In this document: one piece after another, positions 23,223 through 32,300 of the stretch
How the letters are laid out: the number at the start of each line of letters is the position of its first letter
How positions within the stretch are numbered: position 1 is the stretch's first letter
Assembly (NCBI GenBank): GCA_001595915.1
Contig: LSSG01000079.1
Location: forward strand, 1-32,379
From: Thermoplasmatales archaeon SG8-52-3
Lineage (GTDB): Archaea > Thermoplasmatota > E2 > DHVEG-1
Length of the DNA: 32,379 nt
Direction: 5' to 3'
Notes under the pieces: generated by a model
What the model was told of the DNA's origin: nothing
The model's database searches: none
The model's input: only the letters and a program-made list of their open reading frames with translations
Program-made: the position numbers and the translations under genes

Positions 23223-24146
23223 TTACTCCAACATATGCCCAACTTCTTCAACAATATCTGCATCTGCTTCAAATCTTTTAACCTTCTCTTCAGTTTTTAA
23301 TTTTGAAGGAGCCATAAATGATATTCCGTTTTTAGCAAAAAGCTCACCGTTTACTGTCGATGTTTTTGCAAGATAAATCTTATTTCCAGATATATTTCCT
23401 GCAACAACTGCCTTATCCTCAATTTTTACATCACCATTTGAATTTATATTTCCCTGGATTGTTGTCTTTTTATCACAAAAGACATCTCCTAATGATTTTA
23501 ATGTACCATGAATTATTGAATTATTTTCAATAAAAACATTTCCTTTTACATCGTAATTTCCTAAAAGACGTGATCTTTTACCAACTCGTAGGTTATAATC
23601 AATCCTAGATTTTTGAATTCCAATTATTGAATTATTAGGTATAAAAAGAAATGTCTCAGAAATCGGTATTGTATCTCCTTCATTTTCTTCGATTTCTTCA
23701 AGAATGCGATCAATTTCTTCACTATGACCCATTTTTAGAAGTTGTAAAAGATATATAAAGATATATATAACAATCGGTATTGGGCTACGTATATTAATCC
23801 AACCCTTTGCTTCAAAACCTTTTTCGATCTCAACACTGTCTCCAACATCAAGATCTCCATCTAGTGAAAGTTTACCTTTAACATTTACTTTTTCTCCAAA
23901 ATAAACATTTCCACCACTTTTAACATCACCACCAACCGTTGAAAAGATATCTACTCTAATATCATTATTTGACTCAAGATTTCCATCAATAATTACATGT
24001 TCTCCAATAAAAATTCTTCCATTAGTTTTAATACCGAAATTTATCAAACATCGGTCACCAATCACAACATCTCCAGAGGTTACAATGGTGTGTTCTTCAA
24101 ATTTAGTTTGATCTGGAATAACAAGAGTTTTTCTGTCAAAAGACAT
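23223..24146 (-). CDS. Bactofilin-like polymer-forming protein with central hydrophobic helix
   Basis: A 307-residue protein. Two stretches of short beta-helical repeats (about 15-115 and 185-290) have the alternating G-D/N-V pattern of bactofilins, for example GDVVIGDRCLINFG, GGDVKSGGNVYFGEKV and GNISGNKIYLAKTSTVNGEL. Between them are a hydrophobic helix (PIPIVIYIFIYLLQLL, about 125-141) and an acidic helix (SEEIDRILEEIEENEGD). Bactofilins self-assemble into filaments; here the two halves are separated by what could be a membrane anchor. No ribosome binding site is seen; the message may be leaderless. It precedes the GTPase gene on the same strand. Confidence 0.7.
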   Translation of the reverse strand: MSFDRKTLVIPDQTKFEEHTIVTSGDVVIGDRCLINFGIKTNGRIFIGEHVIIDGNLESNNDIRVDIFSTVGGDVKSGGNVYFGEKVNVKGKLSLDGDLDVGDSVEIEKGFEAKGWINIRSPIPIVIYIFIYLLQLLKMGHSEEIDRILEEIEENEGDTIPISETFLFIPNNSIIGIQKSRIDYNLRVGKRSRLLGNYDVKGNVFIENNSIIHGTLKSLGDVFCDKKTTIQGNINSNGDVKIEDKAVVAGNISGNKIYLAKTSTVNGELFAKNGISFMAPSKLKTEEKVKRFEADADIVEEVGHMLE

Positions 24147-24206
24147 ATAAAAAGCAATATACTTTAACTCATTATAAAGCCAACGGAATACCTAAAAAAT
24201 ATAACA

Positions 24207-24662
24207 TTATTCAGTTAACCATTGCTCATCAATTTTTTTATAATTTGAAATTTCCTCTGGCTTAAACCATAGATTTATCTCAAACTCGGCAGTATCAGGA
24301 CCATCAGAACCATGAACTATATTTCTACCTATAAATTGACCATAATCACCACGAATCGTCCCCATAGCTGCATCTTGGGGATTTGTTTTTCCCATCATGT
24401 TTCTAACCATATTTATAGCATCAATTCCTTCAAAAACAATAGCAACTACTGGTGAAGATGTTATATAATCCACAGTTGGTTGAAAAAAGGGTTTTCCTTT
24501 ATGAATACCATAATGTCGTTCGGCAAGTTTTTTTGAAACAGAAACAAATTTCATTGCAACAATTTTTAATCCTTTTTTTTCAAAACGGTTAATTATTTCA
24601 CCAATAAGTCCACGCTGTACTCCATCAGGTTTAATCATAACAAATGTTCTTTGGTTTTTCAT
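24207..24662 (-). CDS. ndk: Nucleoside diphosphate kinase
   Basis: 151 residues from the ATG at 24662, which has GGTGA 4 bases upstream; the frame extends further but without a ribosome binding site. MIKPDGVQRGLIGEII is the family start and the active-site His117 lies in NIVHGSD. It transfers phosphate from ATP to other nucleoside diphosphates. Length matches the family. It follows the CPBP protease gene with a 41-base gap, possibly in one transcript. Confidence 0.97.
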   Translation of the reverse strand: MKNQRTFVMIKPDGVQRGLIGEIINRFEKKGLKIVAMKFVSVSKKLAERHYGIHKGKPFFQPTVDYITSSPVVAIVFEGIDAINMVRNMMGKTNPQDAAMGTIRGDYGQFIGRNIVHGSDGPDTAEFEINLWFKPEEISNYKKIDEQWLTE

Positions 24663-24703
24663 ATATTCACCATTACAATGTTGATATGGGATATAAATCA
24701 ACT

Positions 24704-25450
24704 TTAAAGAATTAACGATGTCTCATTTAATAATTCCATACCTAAATAAGCAAGAGTAAAGCTAGAGACATTAAATACAATATGTGCAATTATTGCGGAA
24801 TAGAGGTTTTTTGTTCTGTAAACTATAAAACCAAGAACTAAACCCATAATAATTATCATTATTACTGGAATCTCCTTGCCATAAGACATATGAGCTATTC
24901 CAAAAAGTATAGCAGTTATAATAACTGCAAAAGGACCTCCTGCATAATTTTCTAATTTGTCAAATAAAAAGCCTCTAAAATAAATCTCTTCACCTATTGG
25001 TTGAATTGCAATTAAAAAAAACATAACAGGCCATGAAAAAAGCTTTTGAAGTTCAGGAAAATTACTTAAATCTTGTTGTTCAAATCCTGATGAAATCAAA
25101 ATTATTTCAATAATGAATATAACAACAAAAATTATAATTGCTGCTAATATTCCCCAAAGAAATGCTTTGTCAATATTTTGACTAACAAGTTTAATCCTAG
25201 ATTTTATATCTTTAAAATTTGATTTATTTACAATATAATACCAAGCAAATGGCACCAAAATGAAAATTGCTATAACAAGTAATTGACTTTGAACCGCTAC
25301 AATTTCAGGTATATCAATTGTATCTAGCAATTCATTTGTATCAATAGATATAATAAAAGTAAATATTGGAAGAATAAAAATTAATATAAAACTAATCAGT
25401 AATAGTATAAGAGCAAATATATGTGAAGGTTTATCGAATTTGAAATCCAT
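24704..25450 (-). CDS. CPBP-family intramembrane metalloprotease (CAAX protease-like)
   Basis: A 248-residue protein with six or more hydrophobic segments. The family motif 1 is GEEIYFRGFLF (EExxxR, about 150-160), motif 2 is FGIAHMSYG (FxxxH, about 185-195), and a third His lies in AHIVFN. These residues bind metal in Rce1-like glutamate proteases. The archaeal substrates are unknown. The next gene downstream is ndk. No ribosome binding site is clear before the ATG, which lies about 70 bases from the divergent tRNA. Confidence 0.85.
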   Translation of the reverse strand: MDFKFDKPSHIFALILLLISFILIFILPIFTFIISIDTNELLDTIDIPEIVAVQSQLLVIAIFILVPFAWYYIVNKSNFKDIKSRIKLVSQNIDKAFLWGILAAIIIFVVIFIIEIILISSGFEQQDLSNFPELQKLFSWPVMFFLIAIQPIGEEIYFRGFLFDKLENYAGGPFAVIITAILFGIAHMSYGKEIPVIMIIIMGLVLGFIVYRTKNLYSAIIAHIVFNVSSFTLAYLGMELLNETSLIL

Positions 25451-25484
25451 TAAAAAAATAGAAACAATTAATCTTTCATAAAAG

Positions 25485-25497
25485 TTTTTAAATATTA
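25485..25497 (+). promoter_or_regulatory. TATA-like box of tRNA-Pro
   Basis: TTTTTAAATATTA is centred about 31 bases before the tRNA, the usual distance for an archaeal tRNA promoter. Confidence 0.45.
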
Positions 25498-25521
25498 GAT
25501 TATGTTACCAAAAAAACATTT

Positions 25522-25596
25522 GGGCCTGTAGGGTAGCTTGGTCGATCCTTTTAGCTTTGGGAGCTAGAGACTCCAGTTCAAATCTGGGCAGGCCCA
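25522..25596 (+). tRNA. tRNA-Pro (anticodon TGG)
   Basis: A complete cloverleaf. The acceptor stem GGGCCTG pairs with CAGGCCC and A25596 is the discriminator. The anticodon stem TTAGC/GCTAG encloses the loop TTTGGGA with anticodon TGG. The T-arm is TCCAG-TTCAAAT-CTGGG. The D-stem is weak at its ends but carries the GG of the D-loop. CCA is not encoded. It reads CCA and probably other Pro codons. No intron. Confidence 0.93.
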
Positions 25597-25621
25597 CTAA
25601 TTTCTTCTATTTAACCAAAAT

Positions 25622-27379
25622 CTATTTTATAAATCTCAGCAGTCCTTCCAGCAATGGGAAATGTTCAAACAACCAATAAAGCAATGGGTTAAAATTTGTT
25701 CTTGTTCTTGGTATATTTACCTCAAAATGTGACCAGTTACTCTCATCACCAAAAGAATCTTTTGATTTAGCTTTTATAATATAGATTCCTTTTTCTTTCC
25801 ATGTATGATTTACAATAACTTGCTCACCAGATGTAAATGGACCAGTAATAATTTGTTCACCAGTCCCATCACTCCAATTAATTATATATTCAGCAATTTT
25901 ATCCCCATCGGAATCTATAGAATAAAAACTATAATCCAAGGATTTTTCTGGTTTTCCTTTTAATGGACCATCAATAACAGGCGTATTTGGTGGAGTATTA
26001 TCTATAAATGCAAAAATAGTTCCAAAATAATTTGCTATATAAACCTTTTCATTAGCAATTGCTGCAGAAGAATCAACCATTGCTAATTCACCTATTGAAT
26101 ATCTCCAGAGAAGCGCACTTGAATTAATATCAAAACAATTTAAAAAACTTTTATATTCCAATAAATTCATACTACCAATGAACAGTTTTTCATCAGCAAT
26201 TGATGGTGAAGAAACAGTAAAAAAATCATAATATAGTTTTTGATCCCAAATGATTTCTCCATCAGATATATTAAGACATGCAATTCCACCATACGCCCAA
26301 TAATTTTCAACATATGAAAAATATACAACATCATCAGCTATTGCTGGCGAGGATAAAGAAATATCATTTTCTTTCATAACGTATTTCCATAAAACATCTC
26401 CATCCTCTGCATCTATACAAAAAAGTACACTATAAACTGTTTCGTTTGATAAATATGATTCCAAACTCATTACAAATATTCTATTTTCAACTATTACAGG
26501 AGATGATACAATCAAGCCTATTTCCATTTTTGTTAAAAAAATTGTCCATTGATCCTCACCCGTTATTGCATCAACACTATGCAGTTCAATATCAGAAGAA
26601 TTAATTGAGACGTAGCAAACTCTATTATTATATGCAGCTGGAGCAGAGTACATTGCAAAATTATAATATCCAGTTGAATGGTTCCATTTTTCTGCCCCAT
26701 CTGAAGGATCCAAACACAATAATTTCCCATAACCTGTATGTGGATCGGCTATTGTAACATATAAATTGTTATTATCAATTATTGGTGTAGTAATTAAATT
26801 TGTATAAGTAAAATTCCATTGTTTTAAACCAGTTTCTGCATCAATACAATATAGGTAACCCTCATATGTTTCAGAGCTTGACGTTAAAACATATACATAT
26901 CCATTGTAAAAAACAGGTGTTGAAGATACCGCACCTTGTGTTACAAAGTCCCATAATTTCATACCTGTGATTGTATCAATACAAAAAATTCCTCCAGTTT
27001 CAGCAAAGGTCTTTTCACAATATTTATTATACATGCCAATTACAGGTTTATTTTTTATCTCATTAAAATCAAAGAGATACAATGATCCTATTTCACCAGT
27101 TCCAATATAAAGTTTATTTTCGACAACGATTGATGATGAAAATCTAATGTTTGAATCTGTGTCAAAGCTCCAATTTAATTTATTTACATCAGGAGCTCCT
27201 GATTTAGAAAAACCTGTATGTTGAGGATCATGACCTTGCATTGGCCACCAATCAATATCATTATTTAATTTTATGATCGGATCAAAATATTTTTTCTCAT
27301 TGATATTTATAGCGACTACTGGTAATATTGTTGTAATTATAATTGTGCAAATAAAAATTACAAATAATTTCTTTAACAT
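25622..27379 (-). CDS. Exported PQQ-type beta-propeller protein with PKD domain
   Basis: A 585-residue protein with a signal peptide (about 1-25, KLFVIFICTIIITTILP). An eight-bladed-style propeller follows (about 45-470), with repeats such as LYCIDAETGLKQWNF, LLCLDPSDGAEKWNH, IACLNISDGEIIWDQ and LNCFDINSSALLWRY. A PKD-like domain is at about 480-550 (WSDGTGEQ, HTWKEKGIYIIKAKSKD). The last 33 residues, NIPRTRTNFNPLLYWLFEHF then PLLEGLLRFIK, resemble the tail of the next protein. No PQQ-dehydrogenase catalytic residues are evident; it is more likely a binding scaffold. GGGGGA lies before the start. Confidence 0.82.
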   Translation of the reverse strand: MLKKLFVIFICTIIITTILPVVAININEKKYFDPIIKLNNDIDWWPMQGHDPQHTGFSKSGAPDVNKLNWSFDTDSNIRFSSSIVVENKLYIGTGEIGSLYLFDFNEIKNKPVIGMYNKYCEKTFAETGGIFCIDTITGMKLWDFVTQGAVSSTPVFYNGYVYVLTSSSETYEGYLYCIDAETGLKQWNFTYTNLITTPIIDNNNLYVTIADPHTGYGKLLCLDPSDGAEKWNHSTGYYNFAMYSAPAAYNNRVCYVSINSSDIELHSVDAITGEDQWTIFLTKMEIGLIVSSPVIVENRIFVMSLESYLSNETVYSVLFCIDAEDGDVLWKYVMKENDISLSSPAIADDVVYFSYVENYWAYGGIACLNISDGEIIWDQKLYYDFFTVSSPSIADEKLFIGSMNLLEYKSFLNCFDINSSALLWRYSIGELAMVDSSAAIANEKVYIANYFGTIFAFIDNTPPNTPVIDGPLKGKPEKSLDYSFYSIDSDGDKIAEYIINWSDGTGEQIITGPFTSGEQVIVNHTWKEKGIYIIKAKSKDSFGDESNWSHFEVNIPRTRTNFNPLLYWLFEHFPLLEGLLRFIK

Positions 27380-27512
27380 ATTTTTTCCCCCTTATTAAAA
27401 ATTATATAATCTAATAAAATAAACTAATATAAATATTTCCTTAACAATTGTTAATAAATATAACTATTAGAAAATAAAATTATTTTCAAAATAAAAAAAA
27501 ATAAAATTGGAA

Positions 27513-29204
27513 TTAAATTTCCAATACATATCTTATAATCGGTATTTTAGTTAAAAGATTTTTAATAATTATTAAAAGCGAGGTAAATTGATTTTCTCTT
27601 GACCGTGGTATGTTGACAGTAAAAGAATCAGACCACACACTTTCATTATCATTGATATCTTTTGCTTTTACTTTAACCTGATAAGTACCTTGAGAAGTCC
27701 ATATATGACTTGCGCTACCAGTCTGACCAGAATTATAAGGTCCAACCCATCCACTGTTTGAACCATCTCCCCAATCAAACAAATAATAAATTTGTTCATT
27801 TTCAGGATCATTTGCAGATGATGAATATGTAAGTTTTACCAATATCTTTCCTGAAGGTGGTCCACTCGGAATTGCAGGTTTATCTGGGGGTTGATTTCCA
27901 GATACAATAGTAATCGTATCTGATCCAGGAGTTGAGTCGAAGTTTCCAACACTGTTGGTTGCTCGAGCTTCTATTGTGTGTGTTCCTTCAGATAAAGGAA
28001 TTGTAGTAAAAGAAAAAGATTCTACTGCTTCGTCCCAATCTCCATCATCTGGAGTTACATCATAACTCCATGTTCCTCCATCCACCCTATATTGTACCAA
28101 GGCAATTGTATTTAAGGTAACATCATTTCCAGGCCCATTTGGATTATTATTTTGAGATGGAACTACAGTTGCCGATCCAGTATAAGTAGGTGTGGGATCA
28201 GATGTTGGATCTGGAGAATAAGGATTTAAAGTTGTATCCGGGTCTGTATCTAAAATGTCAGCTATACCATCAGAATCTGAATCCTTCCAACCAACCTGTT
28301 GTTTTGAACCACTTGAAATACAAAGGGCGAGATTATCCATTATACATCCTGAACCTTCAACATCTGCAGCATTCAAATATCCACTATAATCAGTATTACC
28401 ATTATATTCATCAGTTGCATAAAATATATGACCTAATTCATGAGCAAATACTTCTCTTAAAGTAGGTCCAGGAGGACCACCAGGTCTTAGATGTGGACAA
28501 ACTGTGAAAGGTCCACCAAGATAGGCATAGGCATGATAACCATCTGAAAAGTAACCATCTGCATCGTTACTGTTATCAATAATAAAAACAGTAAAAGCCC
28601 AATCAGTACCATAATAACCAGGTATAGTTTCAGTTGTGTTTCTAAGATAATTGTTATAATCTCTCACTCTTCTTATCCAATCACCACTCGTATATCCTAT
28701 TTCTGCCATAGACTCATTTACCCATTGTTCCTCCCAATAACCATTAGTAAAAGGAGTAGGATGAATAATTGGTTCATAAGAAATATTAATGGTCTGAACC
28801 TCACCATAAAACATCAGATTGTGCTTGTACAAATTTTCAGAATTGAACCAACTATTCCACATAGCATTACCTCCACCAATACCTAAAGAACCTAATGCAG
28901 TATCCTTCTCATTTTGGGTCCAATCTTCAGTACTTGGATCACCTGTTCCATCACTCTCTAAAAAAATCATACCAATAGCAACAGTTCCAATCATATATTC
29001 ACTTAAATCGTAATAACCAGGAGCAGGACTTCGATCAAAACCAGTACTTTTAATAATTGGTGGTATTAAAACATCATTTTGATATAGAAATTCATTACTT
29101 TTTTCATTTTCTTGCAAAATTTTTACAAATGTTGAACCTTGAGTTGGTAATACAGCTAAAATTAACAACGTACAAAACAAAATACATATTATCTTTTTTC
29201 TCAT
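27513..29204 (-). CDS. Exported zinc metallopeptidase, M64-like, with Ig-like and PKD domains
   Basis: 563 residues from the ATG at 29204, chosen for GGGAGGT six bases upstream and for a signal peptide (KKIICILFCTLLILAVLP). The catalytic helix is HELGH (255-259) followed by FYATDEYNG. The HExxH ... DEY pattern resembles IgA peptidase M64. After the peptidase come a Ca-binding Asp-rich repeat (DSDSDGIADILDTDPDT), an Ig-like domain (SEGTHTIEARATNSVGNF) and a PKD-like domain (FDWGDGSNSGW, HIWTSQGTYQVKVKAKD). The tail (NIPRSRENQF then hydrophobic) matches that of the neighbouring propeller protein. It is probably a surface-attached protease that digests external protein. Confidence 0.78.
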   Translation of the reverse strand: MRKKIICILFCTLLILAVLPTQGSTFVKILQENEKSNEFLYQNDVLIPPIIKSTGFDRSPAPGYYDLSEYMIGTVAIGMIFLESDGTGDPSTEDWTQNEKDTALGSLGIGGGNAMWNSWFNSENLYKHNLMFYGEVQTINISYEPIIHPTPFTNGYWEEQWVNESMAEIGYTSGDWIRRVRDYNNYLRNTTETIPGYYGTDWAFTVFIIDNSNDADGYFSDGYHAYAYLGGPFTVCPHLRPGGPPGPTLREVFAHELGHIFYATDEYNGNTDYSGYLNAADVEGSGCIMDNLALCISSGSKQQVGWKDSDSDGIADILDTDPDTTLNPYSPDPTSDPTPTYTGSATVVPSQNNNPNGPGNDVTLNTIALVQYRVDGGTWSYDVTPDDGDWDEAVESFSFTTIPLSEGTHTIEARATNSVGNFDSTPGSDTITIVSGNQPPDKPAIPSGPPSGKILVKLTYSSSANDPENEQIYYLFDWGDGSNSGWVGPYNSGQTGSASHIWTSQGTYQVKVKAKDINDNESVWSDSFTVNIPRSRENQFTSLLIIIKNLLTKIPIIRYVLEI

Positions 29205-29239
29205 TTTCGTACCTCCCTTATATGTTAAATATAGATTGG

Positions 29240-29250
29240 TATATATAAAT
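29240..29250 (-). promoter_or_regulatory. TATA-like box of the M64-like peptidase gene
   Basis: On the minus strand ATTTATATATA lies about 40 bases before the ATG at 29204, followed by a short leader containing GGGAGGT. It is a good match to an archaeal TATA box. Confidence 0.5.
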
Positions 29251-29377
29251 CTTCCATAAACCAAAAAGATAAAATCTATAATCTAATAAAAAATGACATA
29301 TAATTACTGATATTATAGGAATATTTTTAATGTAATAATATATCCAGTATATGCAACTACATACGTAGGCCGATGGG

Positions 29378-32300
29378 ATGAAATCTAAATCATTTGTTAT
29401 ACTATTGTTTATATTACTAATAGCAAATTGTTTATTTTCACAAAATAAAATTGAATATTACAGAGCAGGTATTTTACCAAAATTCTACGTAGATGACGAT
29501 TATGATAATTCTACACCAGGATGGCAGATTGATCATTTTGATAGCATCCAGGATGCAATAGATGCATCATCTGCTGGTGATAGAATTGTAGTATATGCAG
29601 GAACCTATAATGAACACTTAACAATTACTCATCAACTAGATATTTTTGGTGAGGAGAAAAATACTACATTTATCGATGGTAAAGATAGTGGAGATGTAAT
29701 AAATATTTCTGCAAAGTATGTAAATATAAGTCATTTTACCATAAGAGATTCAGGAAATATTGAAAATAATTCAATGATTTTAATAAACTCAGGAAATGCT
29801 ATAATTACAGATAATAAGATTACAAGTGGAAAGCAAGGAATTCTGATTAAAAATTGTAATAATAATATTATTTATGATAATGTAATATCAGGGAATAGTG
29901 GAAATGGAGTTCAACTAAACAATTCAGATTATAACGAAATAACATACAATACAATTATAAGTAACTCAAATGGTTTATTTTTACATGATTCATCATATAA
30001 TACAATTCAGAATAATAATCCAATAAAAAATAATAATATAAATGGGCTATTTTTAAATGAAACATGTAATTATAATACAATATTAGATAATAATATATCA
30101 AAAAACGATGAAAATGGAATATATCTAAATGATCATTGTGATCATAATACACTGAATAATAATGATATTTATAGCAATTCTGATAGTGGAATTCGATTAG
30201 AAAATTCAAGTACTAACAAAATAAATAGCAGCATAATCGTTAGTAACAGTAAATATGGAATTATGGTTGTTGGATCTAGTAATGAAATATTGAATAGTAT
30301 TATTAAATCAAATGAAGAGCATGGTATATTTTTATTTGCAGATGACAACAATGTTATTTCACAAAATATAGTATACAAAAATTTAAAAGATGGAATAAGT
30401 CTATCAAATTCAACTCTAGATCAAATCTATAAAAACGAAATATCAAGTAATTCTGAATATGGTATAAGACTAGATTATTTTACATTACAAAACTTAATCT
30501 ATAATAATTATTTCCACGATAATACAAAAAATGCTATTGATAAGAGTATTGGAAGTAATAACTGGTACACAACAAAAACAAATGGAACAAATATTGTTGG
30601 CGGTCCTAATATATATGGTAATTATTGGGATGATTTTGACGAAGTAAGTGAAGGTGCAATGGATAGTAATGGAGATGGTATTGCTGATAGCGCATATACA
30701 ATTTATGCTGCAAACAAAGATAATGGACCTTTACTTGATGTAATAATTCCAAATATTGGTATACCACAAGTATCTCCAAATTATCAAACAATTGGAAAAT
30801 ATACCTACATATCAATAACAATTACAGATAATACAGAAATAAAAGAAGTTTATCTAAATTACACTGATCCTTATGGTGAAGCAAATAACATATCAATAAC
30901 ACAGAACAAAAATGGTAATACCTTTTTTTGCAATAAACAATTCTCACCAGTTGGATCATACTCATTTTATATTGCAGCAAAAGACCCAAGAAACTGGGTA
31001 ATTTCTACAAATAATTCTTTTTATATAAATAAAGGAACACCTCCAAAATTAATAGATGAAACTCCTTCAACTGGATCTCCCTCGCAGAAATTTACTTTCA
31101 AAGCAATTATAACAGATAATCAAGAAAGCACTCAAGGTTTGACCGTAAAGGTACAATGGAGTCACAAAAACAAAGGAGGTAATAACACCCTTACAAATGT
31201 TTATCAAAACTATTTTGAAACCTCTGTAATACTTGATAGAAGCACTGATGATTTAGTATATGTTTTCCATGTAACTGACAAATGGGGAAATTCTCTTACA
31301 ACATCTCAAAAAAGTGTAAATATTGTAGATAATGAGCCTCCAAAAATAGTTATTAAAAAATATGGAGCATCAACAGATAATATGCCAAATAAATTTACAT
31401 TCAATGCAAAAATAACAGATAATTTGGAAGTTCAGGATGTAATAATACAATATTGGTATGGAAATAGTGACCAGATTACTGTCAAAATGGATAGTAAAGA
31501 TGACGACATTTATGAAAAAAATATCCAACTAGTTGAATCATTTAACAGAGTGTACTGTATTATATATGCAACAGATACAATGGGAAATCAAAACGATACT
31601 AAAAATCCATTCGCAATAACAGATGGACCTTATTCTGGTGTTGTAGCAATGAAATATGACCTTTCAGCAGAAAAAAGCTTTGATTTAGATGGCGATATTA
31701 CCAAATACAACTGGGATTTTGGTGATGGGACAACAGGTTCTGGTAAAACAACAAGTCATGTTTATACCAGTAGTGGAGATTATACAATTAAATTAACAGT
31801 AACTGACAACGATGGAAACACAGGTAGCACTACTACCCATGCAAAAGTAGAACAGGCTATCGTCAAAAAAACAAATATTGTAATAATACATAAAATTGAA
31901 GAATATTACAGTATTGAACTAACTGAGATTTTTTTTGGTTATGATACCGATGGAGATTCTATTGTTGACAAATTTATTGACCCAAATAACATTCTAATAC
32001 CAGTTCAAGACGGTAGTGTTACTATTAACGGAAATACATACTTTTTGTTATCAATTGATGATGGAAAAATACCTGAATTTATGTGGTCAGCTACCTCAAA
32101 TGAGATTGTTAATTTAACCTATAGTTACGTACCAATTAATGATTATGATATCGATTTAGATTTAGACCAAGAAATTGCAACAACAACTATAACTGTCAAT
32201 AAAGCAGATTGGATATATATCGAAACAGATGATAAATATCCCCAGGCAAAAATTGCAATAAATACAGGACCAAGAACAATATCTGCAGATATGATTTGGA

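Noticed and set aside
29955-30821. Several minus-strand open frames inside the beta-helix gene
   Set aside because: They are His/Tyr/Leu-rich translations opposite the Asn- and Ile-rich repeats and have no ribosome binding sites; they are shadows.
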